From DASXVX01 sp036504075 (lineage in GTDB: Bacteria > Bacillota > Sulfobacillia > Symbiobacteriales > Symbiobacteriaceae), in assembly GCA_036504075.1 (NCBI GenBank), contig DASXVX010000033.1, positions 1 to 64,000 on the forward strand: DNA of 64,000 nt. The letters are read 5' to 3'. The stretch's first letter is position 1; each line of letters begins with the position of its first letter. A program made the position numbers and the translations under genes. Below are positions 27,819 through 35,761 of this stretch, in pieces. A model generated the notes under the pieces. It was not told where the DNA came from. It saw only the letters and a list, made by a program, of their open reading frames with translations, and did not search any database.

Positions 27819-28334
27819 ATGAGTCCGGTTCCAGCGAGTCACGACGAACTCCTCGCCCTGGCCGACATCGAAATCAGGCAACTGCGGGGTGAGTTGGCCA
27901 TCGCCCGCGGGAGCCTGGAGAAGTACCGGGAGTTGCTGGAGAACCTGGCCGGTGAGAACGCCGACCTGTACCGCCGGCTGCTGCCGCTAATGCCGCCGCC
28001 ACCAACGCCGCCTTTGTCGGGCCTGCGCATCGGCATAATCGGGCACCCCGGACGGGAGGCCGATTACCGGGAGGTAATCGAACGGCTGGGCGGCTATTTG
28101 CTGTTTGCAGAAGCCCGGGACAAGCTCAGCCTCGTCTACCGGGTGGTCCAGAAAGCCCACGGCACGCTTTACCTCACCGCCTGGGGCAGCCATAAAGCCC
28201 ACCAGCGGGCCGCCGACGCCGCCCGCCGCCACGACCGGCCCCTGGTACTCAGCGATCGGCCCGGGCTGGTGACCGTGGAGCGGGTCGTCGTGGACGAACT
28301 GCTGCCGCTCATCCGCCGGGCCCCCGACCCGTAG
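27819..28334 (+). CDS. DUF2325-like protein with N-terminal coiled coil
   Basis: A 171-residue protein. Residues 5-50 form an amphipathic coiled coil (LADIEIRQLRGELAIA, LEKYRELLENLAGEN). A proline-rich hinge (PPPPTPPL) leads to a Rossmann-like domain: IGIIGHPGREADYREVIERL then GGYLLFAE. This resembles DUF2325 proteins, but their usual cysteine/histidine pattern is missing, so a metal role is unlikely. ATG 27819 has GGGGAGGTCGAGGG upstream. Function unknown. Confidence 0.6.
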   Translation: MSPVPASHDELLALADIEIRQLRGELAIARGSLEKYRELLENLAGENADLYRRLLPLMPPPPTPPLSGLRIGIIGHPGREADYREVIERLGGYLLFAEARDKLSLVYRVVQKAHGTLYLTAWGSHKAHQRAADAARRHDRPLVLSDRPGLVTVERVVVDELLPLIRRAPDP

Positions 28335-28384
28335 CGCACCGTCAGTCTGTAACCTTTGCCCACCCCCGCCGCCAGGCGTACCAC

Positions 28385-28420
28385 AAAAACGCCCACCCAG
28401 AGTTGGGTAGGCGTTTTTCT
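28385..28420. terminator. Bidirectional terminator
   Basis: AAAACGCCCACCCA / TGGGTAGGCGTTTTT between convergent genes at 27819 (+) and 28433 (-). Confidence 0.8.
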
Positions 28421-28432
28421 CATGGCCCGGCG

Positions 28433-28942
28433 TTACGCTGCGCTCTTGAGTGCAGCCTCGGACTTGCCGGTCAGCTTCAGCCAGTAGGGGCGGAACCAGT
28501 AGTCCACGCCGAGGTAGCCGGCATAGGTGCCGCCGATGAAGATCACCAGCAGGCTCAGCACGATCAGCTGCGTGTTGGTGCTGGGGAAGCCGAGGAGCAG
28601 GAAGTTGAGGTTCATGAGCACGGCCATGGAGGCGGCGAAGATGGTGGCGAAGCCCAGAATCAGAGCGATGCCGGTGAGGAACTCGCCGTACGGGACCAGG
28701 ATGTTGAAGAGCGGGGTGGCCGGCGTCCAGAGGTTCCGAACGATCCAGGCATACCAGGGCTGCATGGCCGGGTGGGCGCCTGCGGCGTTGGTCTTCAAGG
28801 CAAACCCAAAGGTCCCGCCCACGTTGAATCCCTTCGGATCGGTGATCTTCCCCCAGCCGGCCTCCACGAACTCGTAACCAATGTAGAGACGGAGAATCAC
28901 CCAAATCCAGCTAGCCTTGACGCTCTTGAAATAAGCCATCAT
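28433..28942 (-). CDS. DoxX/DoxD-family membrane protein
   Basis: A 169-residue four-helix membrane protein of the DoxX group: LRLYIGYEFVEAGWGKI, VPYGEFLTGIALILGFATIF, MNLNFLLLGFPSTN, LLVIFIGGTYAGYLGVDYWF. Members are linked to thiosulfate:quinone oxidoreductase (DoxD) or redox stress. A menaquinone and sulfur-respiration link is possible but not shown. ATG 28942 has GGGGAGGGA upstream. An 8-bp-arm palindrome at 28995 probably controls it. Confidence 0.8.
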   Translation of the reverse strand: MMAYFKSVKASWIWVILRLYIGYEFVEAGWGKITDPKGFNVGGTFGFALKTNAAGAHPAMQPWYAWIVRNLWTPATPLFNILVPYGEFLTGIALILGFATIFAASMAVLMNLNFLLLGFPSTNTQLIVLSLLVIFIGGTYAGYLGVDYWFRPYWLKLTGKSEAALKSAA

Positions 28943-28994
28943 GATGCGTCCCTCCCCTTAAAAATGAAAGCATCCGGAAATGAAGCGGAGACCA

Positions 28995-29014
28995 TTCGTA
29001 ATGCGTATTACGAA
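28995..29014. promoter_or_regulatory. Palindromic operator upstream of doxX-like gene
   Basis: TTCGTAAT-gcgt-ATTACGAA, perfect 8-bp arms, 53 bases before the start codon. Confidence 0.6.
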
Positions 29015-29124
29015 ATCCTTACGTCTGAAGCATAACAACTTCGCTACCAGAAATATATCCTCGTATCAGCTTATCTATAGTTAGTTACTGTACACTCGTA
29101 GGCATGGCACTTTGGGTCTACGAC

Positions 29125-29154
29125 AAAAAGGCGCCCGGCATCATGCCGGGCGCC
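29125..29154 (-). terminator. Terminator of the GNAT gene
   Basis: GGCGCCCGGCAT / ATGCCGGGCGCC with a T-run on the minus strand. Confidence 0.8.
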
Positions 29155-29162
29155 CGAGCGGT

Positions 29163-29615
29163 CTACTTTATCGATTTTTCCATCTGATACCGGGTTACCG
29201 AATAGCCCAGGTCCCCGTACAACCCTACGGCCACATCATTCGACCTGGTCACCATGAGGTGCATCACTTCGCAACTGTAGGTCCGGGCCAGCGCCTCGGC
29301 CTCCGCCATGAGTTGGCGGCCAATGCCCTGCCCCCGAACCCGCGGGTCCACATGAATCGCCGAAATCTCGCCGCGGCGGCGTCCGGAATACTCGACTTCG
29401 ATCACCAGCCAGACGAAGCCGCAAACGCCCTTCCCGTCTTCTGCCACCAGGACCGCCTGCCCCGGGTCCCGGGAGGCCTCCCGCAGCTGCGCCCGCTTGC
29501 GCGCGACGAAATCACCGTCGACCACGAAACCGGGAAAGTTGCTCTCATAGAGTTCCGGCAAGAATGCGAGAATCTGGGGAACGTCAGCCGGGTAGTCCAG
29601 ATGACGGATATGCAC
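29163..29615 (-). CDS. GNAT family N-acetyltransferase
   Basis: A ~150-residue single-domain acetyltransferase. The acetyl-CoA pyrophosphate-binding motif VRGQGIGRQLMAEAEALAR (R/QxxGxG/A) is clear, as are ISAIHVDPRVRG before it and NDVAVGLYGDLGYS after it. The start is ambiguous: GTG 29615 has GGGGTGA five bases upstream, GTG 29624 lies nine bases earlier with no clear site. Stand-alone gene; substrate unknown. Confidence 0.83.
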   Translation of the reverse strand: MHIRHLDYPADVPQILAFLPELYESNFPGFVVDGDFVARKRAQLREASRDPGQAVLVAEDGKGVCGFVWLVIEVEYSGRRRGEISAIHVDPRVRGQGIGRQLMAEAEALARTYSCEVMHLMVTRSNDVAVGLYGDLGYSVTRYQMEKSIK

Positions 29616-29753
29616 GCAAGTCACCCCATGGTATGCGCTGGCTTCTCTGCAATCAGTTTACAAGATGAGACGCGGTTCCCGCAACGAAAACTGGTGCGCG
29701 TCAGGGCATACTGACCACGTGTATTTCTCCCGAGTAGCTTTCGCACCGACTGG

Positions 29754-30497
29754 CTACTTCGTCCCGTAATGGATTGCCACCGTGCCCATCATGAGCAGCT
29801 TGCAGCCGACATCTTTGAAGCCGGCCTCCCGGAACATTTGCTCTAGCTTGTGCGGGAACGGGTAGTTGTCCAGAGAACGGGAGAGGTAGGTGTACGGCCG
29901 GACCTTGGCCTGCCGGCCGGTCTTCACTACCGCCCAGTCAATCAGCGGCAGCATGGTCTTCCAGTAGAGGAAGAAGCCCGTCCGGACGAACCAGCTGTAT
30001 GGCTTCGCCGCCTCCAGGCAGACGAAACGGCTGCCGGGCCGGAGCACCCGGTGGATCTCCGAGAGCGTCTGCGGAATCGACTTCACGTTCCGCATGGCCC
30101 AGCCCATGGTCGCGCCATCGAAGGCATTCGCCGCGAACTGCAGGTCCATGGCATTGCCCCACTGGAGCGTGATCATGTCCTGGTAGGGCGTCTGGGCGAC
30201 GCGGCGACGCCCCACTTCCAGCATGCCCTCCGAGAAGTCGATGCCGGTCACTTTCCCGCCGGGGCTGACCTGCGCTGCCGACAGCAGGGAGAGGTCGCCG
30301 GTGCCGCAGGCCACGTCCAGAATCTGCTGCCCCGGCTGGAAGGCCGTCAGCCGCACGAACTCCTTGTGCCACCGCTCCCACTGGCCGGCGGACATCACCT
30401 GGTTCATGGCATCGTAGTTCACGGCAATCCGGTCAAACAGCTCCCGGACGTATGCCTCTTTCTCTTCGGGTGCCGGGGGTTTATAGGGAGGAGTCAT
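29754..30497 (-). CDS. menG: Demethylmenaquinone methyltransferase
   Basis: A 247-residue class I SAM-dependent methyltransferase of the UbiE/MenG family that adds the final ring methyl of menaquinone. Family motifs: VRELFDRIAVNYDAMNQVMS, ILDVACGTGDLSLL (SAM loop), VTGIDFSEGMLEVGRRRV, ATMGWAMRNV (family signature GxRN-like) and MGTVAIHYGTK at the end. GGAGGCTACGTTC precedes ATG 30497. It closes a minus-strand run with UbiD-, UbiA- and ABC-transporter genes, fitting menaquinone synthesis. Confidence 0.9.
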   Translation of the reverse strand: MTPPYKPPAPEEKEAYVRELFDRIAVNYDAMNQVMSAGQWERWHKEFVRLTAFQPGQQILDVACGTGDLSLLSAAQVSPGGKVTGIDFSEGMLEVGRRRVAQTPYQDMITLQWGNAMDLQFAANAFDGATMGWAMRNVKSIPQTLSEIHRVLRPGSRFVCLEAAKPYSWFVRTGFFLYWKTMLPLIDWAVVKTGRQAKVRPYTYLSRSLDNYPFPHKLEQMFREAGFKDVGCKLLMMGTVAIHYGTK

Positions 30498-30534
30498 GAA
30501 CGTAGCCTCCTAGGACGTGCAATTGATTCCGCTA

Positions 30535-31284
30535 TCATGGCCGTCCGGTCTCCGACCAGGGACAAACGAGCCGCTCCAGCCAGTCCAACAGCAGGTAGAA
30601 GCCGAAACCCATGAGCGCCATGGCCATCACGCCGGAAAACATCAGGTCGAACTGCCGAGAGGCCCAGGTATCCCAAATGAGCGAGCCCAGACCGTACTGT
30701 GCGGCGTAACTCTCCGCGAAGAACAGCACGGCCACGGCGGTACCGGTGGATAGCCGCAGGGCGGTGAAAATGGCCGGCAGGGAAGCCGGCAGGATCACGT
30801 GGCGGTATATGTGCCACTCCCCCCCGCCCAGCGACTGCACCGAGCGAATGAGGCCGGGACTCACGGCTGCCGCGGCATCTTTCACCGTCACCAGTGTCTG
30901 GAACAGAATCACCAGCACGATCAGAAAGATCTTCGCCGAGTCGCCGATGCCCATCGCTACGATGATCACCGGCAAAAAGACCACTTTGGGGATCGGGTGC
31001 GCCAGGTAGACGAACACGGAGCCCACCGGGCTGCCCGAGCGGCCGAGGTAAAGCCCCAGCGGCACGCCCAACAACAGCGAGATCACCGTTGCGATCCCGA
31101 CCCGGTAGAGCGAGACCCCGAAGTGCTTGAGGAGCGGCCCGCCGGCCATGCCTTTGACGAAGGCGGCCACGGCGGGAGCCAGCCGGGGGAAGGCCGGGAT
31201 GTTCAGCCAAATGGCCAACACATCCCAGATGCCGGCCAGAATGGCGAGGGCGATGACGTAATGGTACCACTGGCGCTTAACCAT
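30535..31284 (-). CDS. ABC transporter permease (SsuC/TauC/ThiX family)
   Basis: A 249-residue permease with six membrane helices and the EAA-type loop VQSLGGGEWHIYRHVILPAS. The family imports sulfonates, nitrate, thiamine precursors or similar small organics. ATG 31284 overlaps the end of the ATPase gene by eight bases, showing translational coupling. It lies upstream of menG. Substrate not determinable. Confidence 0.85.
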   Translation of the reverse strand: MVKRQWYHYVIALAILAGIWDVLAIWLNIPAFPRLAPAVAAFVKGMAGGPLLKHFGVSLYRVGIATVISLLLGVPLGLYLGRSGSPVGSVFVYLAHPIPKVVFLPVIIVAMGIGDSAKIFLIVLVILFQTLVTVKDAAAAVSPGLIRSVQSLGGGEWHIYRHVILPASLPAIFTALRLSTGTAVAVLFFAESYAAQYGLGSLIWDTWASRQFDLMFSGVMAMALMGFGFYLLLDWLERLVCPWSETGRP

Positions 31285-32077
31285 GGCCGTTCACCCCCCG
31301 CGATAGCGCGTCCCGCACGGCGTTCACCAGGGCGTGGAAGCCTGTGCCCCGCCGGTCGCCCACCGATTCGTTGACGAACGAACCCACGATGCGGCCCGGC
31401 AGCGGCGAGAGCACGATCACATGCTGGGCGAGGTAGACCGCTTCGGCGATGGAATGCGTCACCAGGACCATACTGGTCCGGTGCCGCTGCCAGATCGAAA
31501 GCAGCAGGTCCTGCATCTCTTCCCGGGTCAGGGCGTCCAGGGCGGAGAACGGTTCATCCATGAGCAGCAGGTCCGGGTTCAGGGCCAGCGACCGGGCGAT
31601 CGCCACCCGCTGGCGCTGACCGCCGGAAAGCTGGTGCGGCCAACGGTCGGCGAGGTCCAGCAGACCCACCTCGGCCAGCGCCTGCTCGGCCCGGTCACGG
31701 GGCAACCCCCGGATATCCAGGCCGAGGGCGGCGTTCTGCCGCACCGTCTTCCAGGGCAGCAGCCCGTAGTCCTGCATGATCAGAGCGGTGCCGGGGCGCC
31801 GGGGCTCGACCGGGCGGCCCGCCACCCTCAGGGTCCCGGTGGCAGGCGTCAGGAGGCCGGCGATGAGGCTGAGCAGCGTGGTCTTGCCGCAGCCGGACGG
31901 GCCGACCACAGCCAGCGTCTGCCCTACAGGTAGGGTAAAGGAGACGTCGCGCAAGGCGACCGTCTCCTGGTAGGTATACCCTAATGCTGCGGCCTCAATT
32001 ATTTCGGTAGCAGGGTCGTGTTGACCATCTGTTCGTAGGTGACCTTGGTCTTGAGAAGCTGCTTGTTGGTCAGCCAC
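31277..32077 (-). CDS. ABC transporter ATP-binding protein (SsuB/TauB family)
   Basis: A 266-residue ATPase with Walker A GPSGCGKTTLL, Q-loop MQDYGLLPW, signature LSGGQRQRVAIARSLALNPD, Walker B LLLMDEPFSALD and H-loop VLVTHSIAEAV. GTG 32077 is the only standard in-frame start before the conserved part, so the N-terminus overlaps the end of the binding-protein gene by 79 bases. A later non-standard start cannot be excluded. Confidence 0.85.
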   Translation of the reverse strand: MADQQAASQDQGHLRTDGQHDPATEIIEAAALGYTYQETVALRDVSFTLPVGQTLAVVGPSGCGKTTLLSLIAGLLTPATGTLRVAGRPVEPRRPGTALIMQDYGLLPWKTVRQNAALGLDIRGLPRDRAEQALAEVGLLDLADRWPHQLSGGQRQRVAIARSLALNPDLLLMDEPFSALDALTREEMQDLLLSIWQRHRTSMVLVTHSIAEAVYLAQHVIVLSPLPGRIVGSFVNESVGDRRGTGFHALVNAVRDALSRGVNGHG

Positions 32078-33039
32078 TGCAGAACACTCTCCACGTCTTC
32101 CTTCTTGGGCGCCGTCGCGTAGGAGAACGGGACCACCGGGTAAATCGCCTTGATTTCGGCCGGGAGGTTGGCCTTCTCGCCAAGGATATCTTTCAGGTTG
32201 TTGTTGAACGTGGTCTTGTCCGGATCAGCCTTCGGGGGGTTCTGAAGGTCAGCCACGGCCCGATTGTAAGCAGTGAACATCCGCTTGATCCCCTCGGCCT
32301 TGTCGGCGATGGCTTTGTCGGTCATGATGATGACGGACTGGTAGTAGTTCTGCTTGGCCTTGGAATTGTCCAGCACAACGTGGGCTTTCTTGGTGTTGGT
32401 GCCGGCCAAGTAGAAGAGCGGGTCAGGCAGAATGGCCGCCGCCACCTTGTCGGAGAGCAGCGAATCCAGGCGCACCGGAATCTGCGGAATGGAGACGAAC
32501 TTCACGTCATCCGGCTTCAGGCCATTCTCGGCCAGCAGCTTTTCGGCGACGTACTGCATGATGGACCCGCTGGAGATGGCGATTTCCTTGCCCTTCAGGT
32601 CCGCAGCCACCTTGATGTTCGACTTGGGCGAGGAGAGGATGCCCATGGGCGCCTCTGCCGCGGTGACACCCAGGCTCATGGAGACGGCGTGGACTTTCGT
32701 GCCGGAGCCGACGAGCGTGGCGGCGGCGACCAGGTCGGAGACCATGCCGTCGATGGCGCCGCTCATGATGGCGGCATCCCGCTCGTTGGCGGACTTGAAC
32801 GGCACGAACTCCACCGTGACGTTCTGATCCTTAAAGTAGCCCTTCTGATCGGCCAGCCAGAACGGAAGCCCTTCGGTAATCGGCAGCATGCCCAACTTGA
32901 TCGTGACGGGTTTCACTTCGGCAGGCTTCGGTTCAGCCGGGGCCGTCTTCTTGTAGGTCTCCTGCGGCTTGGCGCCGCAACCGGCCAGCACGGCCAGAGC
33001 CAGGACCGCCGCGATCATAATCGTCAAAGTACGTTTCAT
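31999..33039 (-). CDS. ABC transporter substrate-binding lipoprotein (NMT1/SsuA-like)
   Basis: A 346-residue secreted lipoprotein. Signal peptide MKRTLTIMIAAVLALAVLAG ends in lipobox LAGC. Family motifs: LGMLPITEGLPFWLADQKGY (typical opening strand), GAIDGMVSDL, DLKGKEIAISSGSIMQYV. The family includes thiamine-precursor, sulfonate and nitrate binders. ATG 33039 has GGAGG eleven bases upstream. First gene of the transporter, placed between the UbiA and ATPase genes. Confidence 0.87.
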   Translation of the reverse strand: MKRTLTIMIAAVLALAVLAGCGAKPQETYKKTAPAEPKPAEVKPVTIKLGMLPITEGLPFWLADQKGYFKDQNVTVEFVPFKSANERDAAIMSGAIDGMVSDLVAAATLVGSGTKVHAVSMSLGVTAAEAPMGILSSPKSNIKVAADLKGKEIAISSGSIMQYVAEKLLAENGLKPDDVKFVSIPQIPVRLDSLLSDKVAAAILPDPLFYLAGTNTKKAHVVLDNSKAKQNYYQSVIIMTDKAIADKAEGIKRMFTAYNRAVADLQNPPKADPDKTTFNNNLKDILGEKANLPAEIKAIYPVVPFSYATAPKKEDVESVLQWLTNKQLLKTKVTYEQMVNTTLLPK

Positions 33040-33082
33040 GTCGAGTAAAGCCTCCATTAACAAGATGATCGTCGAATCACGC

Positions 33083-33982
33083 CTACTTTAGCAGAATCGC
33101 GGCCACGGTAAACCCGAAATAGGCGATGCTGACATAGCCGTTCACATTAAAGAACGCGGCGTTGAGCCGGCTCATGTCTTTCGGCGAAACGATGGCATGC
33201 TCGTAATGAAGCAGCCCGGCAACCAGCGCCCAGCCCGCCAGGTAAACCCAGGCGGCGGGGGTGAAATGCACGGGATTGAACCCCGGCACCAGCCCGCTGT
33301 ACCAGCCGAGAAACAGGGAGAAGGCCACGACGCCCAGGTGCAGAAGCCGGGCGATACCTAGCGACCGGGCAAGCCCGAACCGCACCGGAATGGATTTCAC
33401 GCCATTGCCCGGATCGGTGTGCATGTCCTGCGTGGCGTAGAGCACGTCGAAGCCCGCATTCCAGAGGGTGATGATCGCAACCAGCAGGAACGATTCCAGC
33501 GTAACCTTGCCAGAGACGGCGATATACGCCCCGAACGGCGCCCAGGCGACCGATAGTCCCAGCCAGATGTGGCAGAGCCAGGTGAACCGCTTGGTGAAGC
33601 TGTAAATCCCCACCGTCACCACGGCCAGGGGGAAGAGCTTCACGCAGAGACTGTTCAAGTTGAACGCCGCCAACAGCAGCAAAGCCAGGGAGATGCCAAT
33701 CAGCACCCAGACATCTTTCTTCGCCACCAGACCGGCCGGAATGTGCCGGGTCTTCGTGCGCGGGGTCTGCGCGTCGATTTCCGCGTCAAAGAGCCGGTTC
33801 ATGGCCATGGATGCCGTGCGGGCCCCGGCCATGGCCACGGTAATCCAGAGCAGTTGCCACAACGTTGGCCAACCTTTGGCCGCCACGAATGCGCCCAGGT
33901 AAGCGAAAGGCAGGTTGAAGATGGTGTGCTCGAACCGAACCAGTTCGGCAAAGGTCTTCACCTTACTGACACCCGTTGCCAC
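33083..33982 (-). CDS. mqnP: UbiA-family prenyltransferase (MqnP-like)
   Basis: A 299-residue polyprenyltransferase with about eight membrane helices. The first Asp-rich motif is MAMNRLFDAEIDAQTPRTKT (NxxxDxxxD) continuing RHIPAG; the second is DVLYATQDMHTD. It would attach the isoprenoid tail to a naphthoate precursor; pairing with the UbiD homologue suggests the futalosine route (MqnP). GTG 33982 is preferred because GGGGAGGT is six bases upstream, although an ATG at 34012 nearly touches the previous stop. Gene symbol inferred from context. Confidence 0.83.
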   Translation of the reverse strand: MATGVSKVKTFAELVRFEHTIFNLPFAYLGAFVAAKGWPTLWQLLWITVAMAGARTASMAMNRLFDAEIDAQTPRTKTRHIPAGLVAKKDVWVLIGISLALLLLAAFNLNSLCVKLFPLAVVTVGIYSFTKRFTWLCHIWLGLSVAWAPFGAYIAVSGKVTLESFLLVAIITLWNAGFDVLYATQDMHTDPGNGVKSIPVRFGLARSLGIARLLHLGVVAFSLFLGWYSGLVPGFNPVHFTPAAWVYLAGWALVAGLLHYEHAIVSPKDMSRLNAAFFNVNGYVSIAYFGFTVAAILLK

Positions 33983-34013
33983 CTGGGAACCTCCCCTCCG
34001 CGCTGCTGTCATG

Positions 34014-35495
34014 TCAGATGCCGAACTCCTTCCACCGCCGGGTCACCTGGGCCACGACCTCCGGCGACATGTCAATCTCGTCGGGCCACTGCCGGGGATG
34101 CCCCTCTTCCGGCCACTTACGGGTGGCGTCGATGCCCATTTTCGAGCCGAACCGCCAGGTCGGGGCGGCGTGGTCCAGGTCATCTGCCGGCCCTTCGGCG
34201 AAAAAGACATCACGCTTCGGGTCGATGTTCCCAGAAGCATACCAGAATACCTGGTTATAATCGTTTAAATCAATATGCTCATCCACGACGACAATCGTCT
34301 TGGCGAGCATCATGAGGCCCATGCCCCACATGCCCTGCACAACCTTCCGGGCCTGACCCGGGTACCGCTTCTTGATTTTCACCAGCACACAGTTGTGAAA
34401 CGTACCGGCCGGCGGCATGTTATAGTCCAGCACTTCCGACATGAACATCTGCAGCATAGGCAGGAAAATCCGCTCGGTCGCCTTGCCCAGGTAGACATCC
34501 TCCATGGGCGGCTTGCCCACCAGGGTCGCCGGGTAAATGGCGTCTTTGCGGTGGGTGATGCAGGTGACGTGGAAGACCGGGTACGGGTCAGCCGGGCTGT
34601 AAAAGCCGGTGTGGTCACCAAAGGGTCCTTCGATTTTGAGCGGTTCAGACGTGTCCACGTAGCCTTCGATGATGAAGTCTGCGTGGGCCGGCACTTCCAG
34701 GTCAATGGTCTTGCACTTGACCAGTTCCACCGGTTCGCCCCGGACGAACCCGGCAAACATGAGCTCCGGAATCATCGGCGGCAGCGGTGCACTCCCGCTG
34801 TAGACGGTGGCGGGGTCGCCGCCGAGGGCGACGGCCACGGGCATCTTCGTTCCCGCGCCCGATTCCGGTCCCCTGCCGGCTTCTATTGAAGCGTCGTAGT
34901 GGCGCTGGCCGTCCTTATGCTTGTGCCAGTGCATGCCGGTGGTCTGCTTGTCGTAGACCTGAAGCCGGTACATGCCAATGTTGCGGCCGCCGGTAGCGGG
35001 GTCCCGGGTGATGACGTTGGTGAGCGTGAGGAAAGGGCCGCCATCCTTGGGCCAGGTGGTGAGCACTGGCAGCTTGGTCAGGTCGGGGGCGGTCATGACC
35101 ACTTCCTGGCAGGGCGCTTTGGACACCGTTTTCGGGTGGGTGGACTTGGCCACGTTGAGCAAATCGAGGCCCTGCCCCAGCTTGTCGAAGAGGCCGCCGC
35201 CCGGCCCCGGAAGCTTCATCAGGTCCTTGATTCGCACCCCGATGTCATCCAGCGTCTCGACGCCCAGCGCCAGGCACATCCGCTCCATAGAGCCGAAAGT
35301 ATTGGTCAGCACCGGGAACTGTGAGCCCTCCACGTTCTCGAACAGGAGGGCGTAACCCCCACCGGGCATCTTCGAGACACGGTCGGTGATCTCAGCGATT
35401 TCCAGGTAGGGGTTGACTTTGGCTTTGATCCGTTTGAGCCATCCACGCTTTTCGCAGGCGGCCGCAAACTCATGCAGGTCGCGGAAGGGGGCCAC
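34014..35495 (-). CDS. mqnL: UbiD-family decarboxylase (MqnL-like)
   Basis: A 493-residue prenylated-FMN-dependent decarboxylase. Family motifs: GGPFLTLTNVITRDPATGGR, NIGMYRLQVYD, VALGGDPATVYSGSAPLPP, IEGPFGDHTGFYSPADPYPV and ATRKWPEEGHPRQWPDEIDM. The next gene is a UbiA prenyltransferase, as in menaquinone gene sets; it is probably the naphthoate decarboxylase step of the futalosine pathway. GTG 35495 has AAGGAGT upstream. No UbiX-like flavin prenyltransferase is in the window. Confidence 0.85.
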   Translation of the reverse strand: MAPFRDLHEFAAACEKRGWLKRIKAKVNPYLEIAEITDRVSKMPGGGYALLFENVEGSQFPVLTNTFGSMERMCLALGVETLDDIGVRIKDLMKLPGPGGGLFDKLGQGLDLLNVAKSTHPKTVSKAPCQEVVMTAPDLTKLPVLTTWPKDGGPFLTLTNVITRDPATGGRNIGMYRLQVYDKQTTGMHWHKHKDGQRHYDASIEAGRGPESGAGTKMPVAVALGGDPATVYSGSAPLPPMIPELMFAGFVRGEPVELVKCKTIDLEVPAHADFIIEGYVDTSEPLKIEGPFGDHTGFYSPADPYPVFHVTCITHRKDAIYPATLVGKPPMEDVYLGKATERIFLPMLQMFMSEVLDYNMPPAGTFHNCVLVKIKKRYPGQARKVVQGMWGMGLMMLAKTIVVVDEHIDLNDYNQVFWYASGNIDPKRDVFFAEGPADDLDHAAPTWRFGSKMGIDATRKWPEEGHPRQWPDEIDMSPEVVAQVTRRWKEFGI

Positions 35496-35761
35496 TTGGC
35501 CTCAACTCCTTGCGGCAGCAGGCTTTCGATCCGAAAAAGGGGCAAAACCACCAGAGGCCTAAATGTCCTCATACAGTGTAACAATGCCGTAACCCTCTGT
35601 CAAACCTTCGCTCCGGGGTGCCTTGCTTACTCGGCGGGGGTTGTCGTCGGCTCGGGCGGCGGGATTCCCTGCTGTTTAGTCGCACCGCTGCGGGGATACC
35701 CTGCTTGCTCGCCGGCCGCCGGCGCACTCCGGGGCATGCGACCGGACGCACGGCACCTGGG
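35496..35761. other. Intergenic region without a recognisable gene
   Basis: Upstream of the UbiD gene and downstream of the KimA-like gene. Only imperfect short repeats (gggattccctgct / ggggataccctgct near 35660-35705) are seen. Confidence 0.4.
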
